NCBI GenBank assembly: GCA_037074615.1 | Contig: CM073522.1 | Coordinates: 30,378,962 to 30,442,961, forward strand | Length of the DNA: 64,000 nt | Direction of reading: 5' to 3' | Origin: Leucaena leucocephala | Lineage: Eukaryota; Streptophyta; Magnoliopsida; Fabales; Fabaceae | Shown here: positions 58,693 through 64,000 of the stretch, piece after piece | How positions within the stretch are numbered: position 1 is the first letter of the stretch | How the letters are laid out: each line of letters opens with the position of its first letter | Translations under genes and position numbers: made by a program | The notes under the pieces: model-generated | Database searches by the model: none | What the model was told of the DNA's origin: nothing | The model's input: only the letters and a program-made list of their open reading frames with translations

Positions 58693-58884
58693 AAAACTCT
58701 GCACAGCTTAGAAAAACTAATAAACAATCAGAACATACAGAAAACTCTGCACAGCTTAGAAAAACTATTAAACAACCAGAACATACAGAAAACTCTGCAC
58801 AGCTTAGAAAAACTATTAAACAATAAGAACATACAGAAAACTCTGCACAGCTTAGAAAAACTATTAAACAATCAGCACATACAG
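58693..58884. repeat. 48-bp minisatellite, four copies
   Basis: Units start at 58693, 58741, 58789 and 58837 (AAAACTCTGCACAGCTTAGA...) and differ at only a few bases. Since 48 is a multiple of three, frames stay open across the array on both strands, which explains two opposing open frames. The array lies about 500 bp past the stop codon of the RMR gene. Confidence 0.95.
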
Positions 58885-59203
58885 AAGTCGAACTAATCCC
58901 ACAGCAATTTTTTATGTACAGGCCAAACATTTTCTCATGTTAGCAGTTAAACTGTATAGTTTGAAAACGAAGAATATCAACCCAGCGCAAACAGGCGCCT
59001 CATTATGACTTAGGCAACCACATCAACCTGAAAAATGCAAGAACATCAACCAGAAATAGAACAAACATCACACAGTGATGTTACAGTGTACACCTCAGCA
59101 TGAAGAAATCGACATCCGGATATGACTGGAACACGATCCGAGCAGTAACATGAGATGGAAGCAGATCATTAGTCATAACATAGCAACCGACTAATCGGAA
59201 TTA

Positions 59204-59373
59204 GTGCAGAGGTCATGAGAATTTGCAAATGTTGTTTCATGTCTCTTCTTCATGACTATCTGCAAATGCGGTGCAGACCTCACAATTTGTGCAGAGGTCA
59301 TGAGAATTTGCAAATGTTGTTTCATGTCTCTTCTTCATGACTATCTGCAAATGCGGTGCAGACCTCACAATTT
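59204..59373. repeat. Perfect 85-bp tandem duplication in the RMR 3'UTR region
   Basis: Positions 59204-59288 and 59289-59373 read identically (GTGCAGAGGTCATGAGAATT ... GTGCAGACCTCACAATTT). The unit ends only 25 bp from the RMR stop codon, so both copies should be in the 3'UTR. The perfect identity suggests a recent event. Confidence 0.9.
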
Positions 59374-59398
59374 GTAACCCAAAATTTGGTTCAATAAC

Positions 59399-62300
59399 TC
59401 AGCATTCTGGAAGGGACTGGGCAGAAGCAAATGGAGAAAAACTCGCTGCTGACTCGCTATGATGAAGTGGGTGATTACAATGACTAGAAGAACCAATGTA
59501 ACTTCCTGAAACATAGCTCGGACTTCGAATATGTGGAGACAAGTACCTTGAGTTCATTGATGACATTGATGGGTATGGAGAATTCAAATGAGAAGCTTGA
59601 GATCTCTGGGATGCATTCCTAAGATCTGCTGAGCTTCGACTGACACTCATGAAGGGAGATTGGTGATGGGACCTAAATGATGGTTGAATGTAGGGAGTAC
59701 TAGCCAAAGAATGGTCCCGAGAAACAGATGGGGACTGTGATGATGCCCGACCAATCTGTATTGCAGAAGATGACGCTAATGAAGATCTCACAGATGATGC
59801 TACGGAGGATGCTGCAGATGCTGGGCCAGATGAAAGCAAAGGTGTGGATTCTGAAGGCGGAGGATCAGGTAGACCAGTCCTAGCATCACGCTTACAAACT
59901 GGACAAAAGGTTCTCCATGAGGTAAGCCAAGAATCCACGCAAGCAGCATGAAACTCTGCCAAGTAATCAGAAATACAAAATTTGGTTAAACTACATAACG
60001 AAATCATATTTTATTTTCATATGGCTGTAATGCATTTATATCAGACTATATCAAACAAGAAACAATACATAGAATAATCACAGCTTGTTAGAGACCATTA
60101 AACTACGGGAGAAAATCCTGAGTTATTGTTACTACTTATCAAGTCAAACATGAACACAATAAGTCCTTGATGTCTTGGATTTAAGAATGCAATGACCAAA
60201 TTAGAAGAGTATGGATCGTCAAATAACAAGAATCAACATAAAGAAGCTCAGATTGAGAATATTTGTTCCTAAAGAAAGATTAACATAGTCTTCTCAATTT
60301 CCACTGAGATCATGCCAAAACGGTACATATAAAAAAAATAACCAATAGGGGCACTCAGATTATTGAATGTGAGAGGGGCATTTGATTTACCAAACCTTCA
60401 ATAATCAATTTCATATCCCTGCTGCAAGTCGAACACTATTTTTCTGTATACAGGTTCTTCACTTGCTTTAAACTTTGTAGCAGATGCCAAGGCCAACTAA
60501 GACATTTTCATGAATTGTTGCCCTGTTCTATTGGTGTGAGGTATTTCCAGCCAGTTGGGTGAAGCACCCAGACATAGGAGTACTTATTCTGCTTAAATTT
60601 ATTTTAAACCGAAGACAGAAAGGAAAATTGTATTCGCATGTGCAGCACTGGGATGTATATAGTTTTTCATATTAGCATTTAAAGCAAAGATCAACAAGCC
60701 TTCTCTGCATGCCCAAACGGGATAGATTCATATGAAGAGCTTCACTACGACATTATCAGAAATCCTCATGGGGTTCGAATAAATGTGAAATGAGATTTTT
60801 GGGCTTTCTCATGCAGTCTTTTTCTTCATATGATGATTAATTTCTTCTATTCGGAATAAGATTATACTAAGTAGGACTCTTCTAAAATTGAGATTTTCTT
60901 AATAGACTGCTCTTTCATCAACCTGGAAAAAGGAACCCAATTTCCAATTAGCCAGGTATGATACACTGCAACACGGATTGAGAGACATTTCTAGGGGTAA
61001 AGGAGAGACATTCATGCCAGAATAAGGAATGGAGTTGTAGTAAGTTTGGATAATGGCGTTCACAAGTTCCTATATTTCTTTTCATTGTATGCATAAAAGG
61101 AGGGGAAAAAGTGCTCCAAACCCTTTCTAAATGCTGCCCAAAAGAGAAAACAATAACCCCTTTTCTAAATTAACACCAACTATATTTTCTGCATGCTTGA
61201 ATTGAATCCCAACTTTAATAGTGTGTGGACAAAGAAAGCCAAAAGCACAAGCTTCAGAATATCATCATCAAAACATATTTTTGAAAACAATCTCATCTTA
61301 TTTTCAAATACTATTGGAAAGCTACAGTTTTCAAATACTGTTTCACTATTAATTAATGATTTCCAGTTTTGGAAAGCTACAGAGGCAATCAATAAGTGGA
61401 GTTCCTAACATTTTAGGAAACTATAAATTTTCTACATAATAGGAAACGCATAAGATATTAGAAAAAGTTAAGCATTAAATATACTGAAAAAAATTCTCCT
61501 TATTTGGAAATTATTTCTTGATATTCTGCCAAATTTCTTAAAACTGAAACAGTTGGTTTTCCATGTCCAAAAAGGCTGATTTTCAATTATATGTGAATTA
61601 TGAAACAAAGTGTTGAGGCAACGTGTAAGATATCATCCTAACTAGACAGGTCCAAGATGCTAAAAAAAAACCCAAGCAGTAGGTGACTGATAAGAAACTT
61701 TGGGAGACCAGACCCCAAAAGTTACTCATGAGGGTGAAGAATCTAAGGTCCTCATAGATAACACATTAGAATCTCATGCTTCCTACATAAGACTCAAGAC
61801 TTATACCTTAAAATTAGTTCCCAACATTCAACCATGCTTTGCAGCCCAGAACACATGCGGACTGACTTCATGCTAACTTTCTAGGTCTGGGATAATAATG
61901 GCATCATCGCCTACATGGTAAGATTCAAACTAAGATGTAATGGGAGGCTATAATATCAGCTGATAAGAACCTTTGAGAGTAACACACCCCAAAAGCTAAC
62001 TCATGAGGTAGGACAGCCCAAAGTCTTTATATATCCCACAATTTCTCATTATTTCAATCTGGGAATTGCAATTGTATCCCAAGAACAACTCCAAGACTTA
62101 CCTGTTCTAGAATACCACCAACTAAGCATATAAGATCATATGCAATTCAAACAATCAAAATATTAAGAGGAACAAAAGAATGACAGAAGCCGAAACATGA
62201 ACTTAATATCCCACTTGTGATGCTTAAGGAAGTAGCTAGAACACTGGAGACACCTCAGAGGAATGAAAGTGGCAAAATTTCACTGGTAAACAGAAGAAAA

Positions 62301-63230
62301 CTGAGGGGAAAAAAATATAAAGAAAAGGGCAATGTAAAATAATTCATGGCATGCTACTAAATTATAACGGATCATTCAATATATGAAAACCTAAAGAGAA
62401 ATGGCTGGAAGATGTCTTAGAAGAATTCAAGTTCCTAAAAGTTACACTTCTATGCTGAAGACAAGAAAATGGCAGTGAAAACTATTCACGACATGCTGCC
62501 AACTTATGAACATCCTATGCACTATATGCTTAATCTTTAGTGAACTCTAAGAGAAAAGGCTGGGAAGATAGCCGTAACCAGCTTCAAGACCTTCCTTATT
62601 TGGCAGGTAAGGATACGTTATATGTTTACAGTGCATAGCAGAATATCGCAGATATGCAGAAAGGAAAGATTTAGTAATCTATCCACCAAAATATATGCAA
62701 ATTCTACCAGAACAAAACAACACTGACCACAAAAAATGTTTCCCGAAGTCATACCAGACCAACTAACCAAAACAACTTCATTGAAAACAACGAAGCTGAG
62801 AAAGAAATAAAATGGAAAGACTTACTGTGACAGCAGGGCAGAATCCTGAGCTTCTCTCCAACACAATAGTCTTCAAGGCATATTGCACATGTCATTGATG
62901 TACAATTATCCTCTAAAACAGCAGTAAATAACAAACTAGGCATTGCTTTCACTAGGCGACTGCTCATTCCATGAAACTCAAGAACACGAGAAGCTTGAGG
63001 CCTTTCCCTTCGTATGCGATGCCTCCGGACAAAGAAACAAGTAGCCAGAACTGCTGACATTGCTAGTAGGGAAATGAATGAAATTGCCATGATAGACCAT
63101 GCTGAGTTTTCAAAACTTGCAATTAGCCACACTTCGATGTTAGTCAGTCCAGAGTATCTTTTCAGTATTTCACCTGAGGCTTTACTTACAAATACTGCAT
63201 GTATTTTTATACCGCCTGAATTTCCTGCCA
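59399..63230 (-). CDS. RMR2: PA-TM-RING (RMR-type) vacuolar sorting receptor, 3' part
   Basis: Two exons lie in the window, 63230-62826 and 59955-59399, split by a 2.87-kb intron with a GTAAGT donor and a TTGGCAG acceptor. They encode about 320 C-terminal residues. First comes the end of the protease-associated domain (GGIKIHAVFVSKASGEILKR). Next is one membrane helix (IMAISFISLLAMSAVLATCF), then R-R-H-R-I-R-R on the cytosolic side. The RING-H2 follows: CAIC, LRILPCCHKFHAACVDSW, FCPVC, with all eight metal ligands present once the exons are joined. The tail is Ser-rich and ends QSLPEC. RMR proteins sort storage proteins to the vacuole. The signal peptide and most of the PA domain lie past the right edge; the missing upstream exon supplies the first base of the codon that is split at 63230. 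Confidence 0.92.
59956..62825. other. Large intron of the RMR gene
   Basis: This 2.87-kb intron has no recognisable element or exon. Short open frames on both strands (for example 61180-61408) show no family likeness. Confidence 0.6.
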
Positions 63231-63672
63231 CTGAATTTCAAAGAATATTAAAATTCTAAAGTATGATGCCTGTGAAACCAATGCATGCATACGCGCACAC
63301 ACATATATATAATAGAAACAGAAACTTTTCAACCATAAGGATCTCAAATAGCATTTCCTTGAGAAATGGATGCCAAACAGAAAATTGACAGAAACATAAT
63401 GTGGCAATTATATGCATGTAGGGACACATCAGATGCCAAAATATAGTACTTTCGTGAAGGAAAAAAAGGTTAGCTGGAAATGTTTTCCTTAAGACATGAC
63501 AATTTCCCAAGAAATTTAGAACAATATATGATATAGTTCTCTTGAGGCATGCAATTCTCGAATGTGAAATATTGAAATTAACGGTTTCATAGTTCATGGA
63601 AATAGCTAAAATTCACTGTTGCTTAAATCAGCCAGGAAAACATGGATATAATATAGAGAATATTTTTAAATG

Positions 63673-64000
63673 TGTTATGGGACGGAGTAATGACCCAAGT
63701 CCCACATCGAGTAGCTTAGGCTGCTCGCTGGGGTATATAAGTGGTGTGGTTCTTCCCCCTTACGAGGCGCCTTTTGAGGGTGGGTTCCCCACTCCGCTTT
63801 GTATCATAACAGATGGTATCAGAGCTGGCACCGGCCTCTGCCCGGGTGGCTCCGTTGGCTCGTCCCAGCGGCGACTTCTGCCCGGCGTGGACGCCGGCTC
63901 TTCCGGGGAGGGCCACTGTTATGGGACGGAGTAATGACCCAAGTCCCACATCGGGTAGCTTAGGCTGCTCGTTGGGGTATATAAGTGGTGTGGTTCTTCC
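63673..64000 (+). mobile_element. TRIM retrotransposon in an RMR intron, running off the right edge
   Basis: The 5' LTR is 63673-63811 (139 bp), starting TGTTATGGGACGG and ending ATCATAACA. It holds a TATA box TATATAA at 63734-63740. The primer-binding site TGGTATCAGAGC (63814-63825) follows after two bases and is complementary to the 3' end of initiator methionine tRNA. The interior is only 105 bp (63812-63916) and GC-rich, with no gag or pol. A purine tract GGGGAGGG (63905-63912) stands just before the second LTR, which begins TGTTATGGGACGG at 63917 and is cut by the window end after 84 bp. The two LTRs differ at two of those 84 positions. The orientation is opposite to the RMR gene. The left flank is AAATG (63668-63672), the expected 5-bp target duplication. 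Confidence 0.92.

Noticed and set aside
58547..58930. 127-codon Cys-rich minus-strand frame
   Set aside because: It is carried by the 48-bp minisatellite, which keeps all frames open when one unit is open.
63596..63949. 112- and 77-codon frames at the right edge
   Set aside because: They lie over the TRIM element; no gag or pol motif is present.

Overview
The window is nuclear DNA of a core eudicot plant. Genes have GT-AG introns, proteins match plant families, and the gaps are very AT-rich and packed with plant-type SINEs, MITEs and dinucleotide repeats. The species cannot be named from the sequence.

I could model six protein-coding genes exon by exon. From left to right they are: a small secreted subtilase-propeptide inhibitor (SPI-1-like, minus, 4753-6334); a plant EDRF1-like TPR protein (minus, 7805-14931, nine exons); plastid diaminopimelate decarboxylase, the last step of lysine synthesis (plus, 17468-21238, eight exons); the abscisic-acid exporter ABCG25 (plus, 31180-39033, with a 5.7-kb intron); a single-exon plant protein of unknown function (plus, 47441-48181); and the 3' part of a PA-TM-RING (RMR-type) vacuolar sorting receptor (minus, 59399 to beyond the right edge). 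From memory, the SPI-1, ABCG25, unknown-protein and RMR genes are neighbours in Arabidopsis at AT1G71950-AT1G71980. If so, this is a conserved block into which the EDRF1 and DAPDC genes and about 35 kb of repeats are interleaved. The genes share no obvious pathway.

Mobile DNA makes up much of the rest. At the left is a 5'-truncated, broken RTE-type LINE (1886-4404) with a perfect 13-bp target duplication. At least three tRNA-derived SINE families occur in several copies, called here A, B and C, some with perfect 12-16-bp target duplications; single-copy tRNA-like SINEs are also present. A Stowaway-like MITE family recurs at about eight or more places. Two larger non-autonomous DNA elements have GC-rich cores (25550-26190 and 52678-53365). 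A fold-back element at 41716-42401 carries a SINE in only one arm. A piece of plastid psaB has been inserted just upstream of the EDRF1-like gene (15151-15388). At the right edge, a TRIM retrotransposon with 139-bp LTRs and a 105-bp interior sits in an intron of the RMR gene and runs off the window.

No tRNA, rRNA, CRISPR or intact autonomous transposon was found. Splice sites and family names come from reading and memory only; no database search was run.
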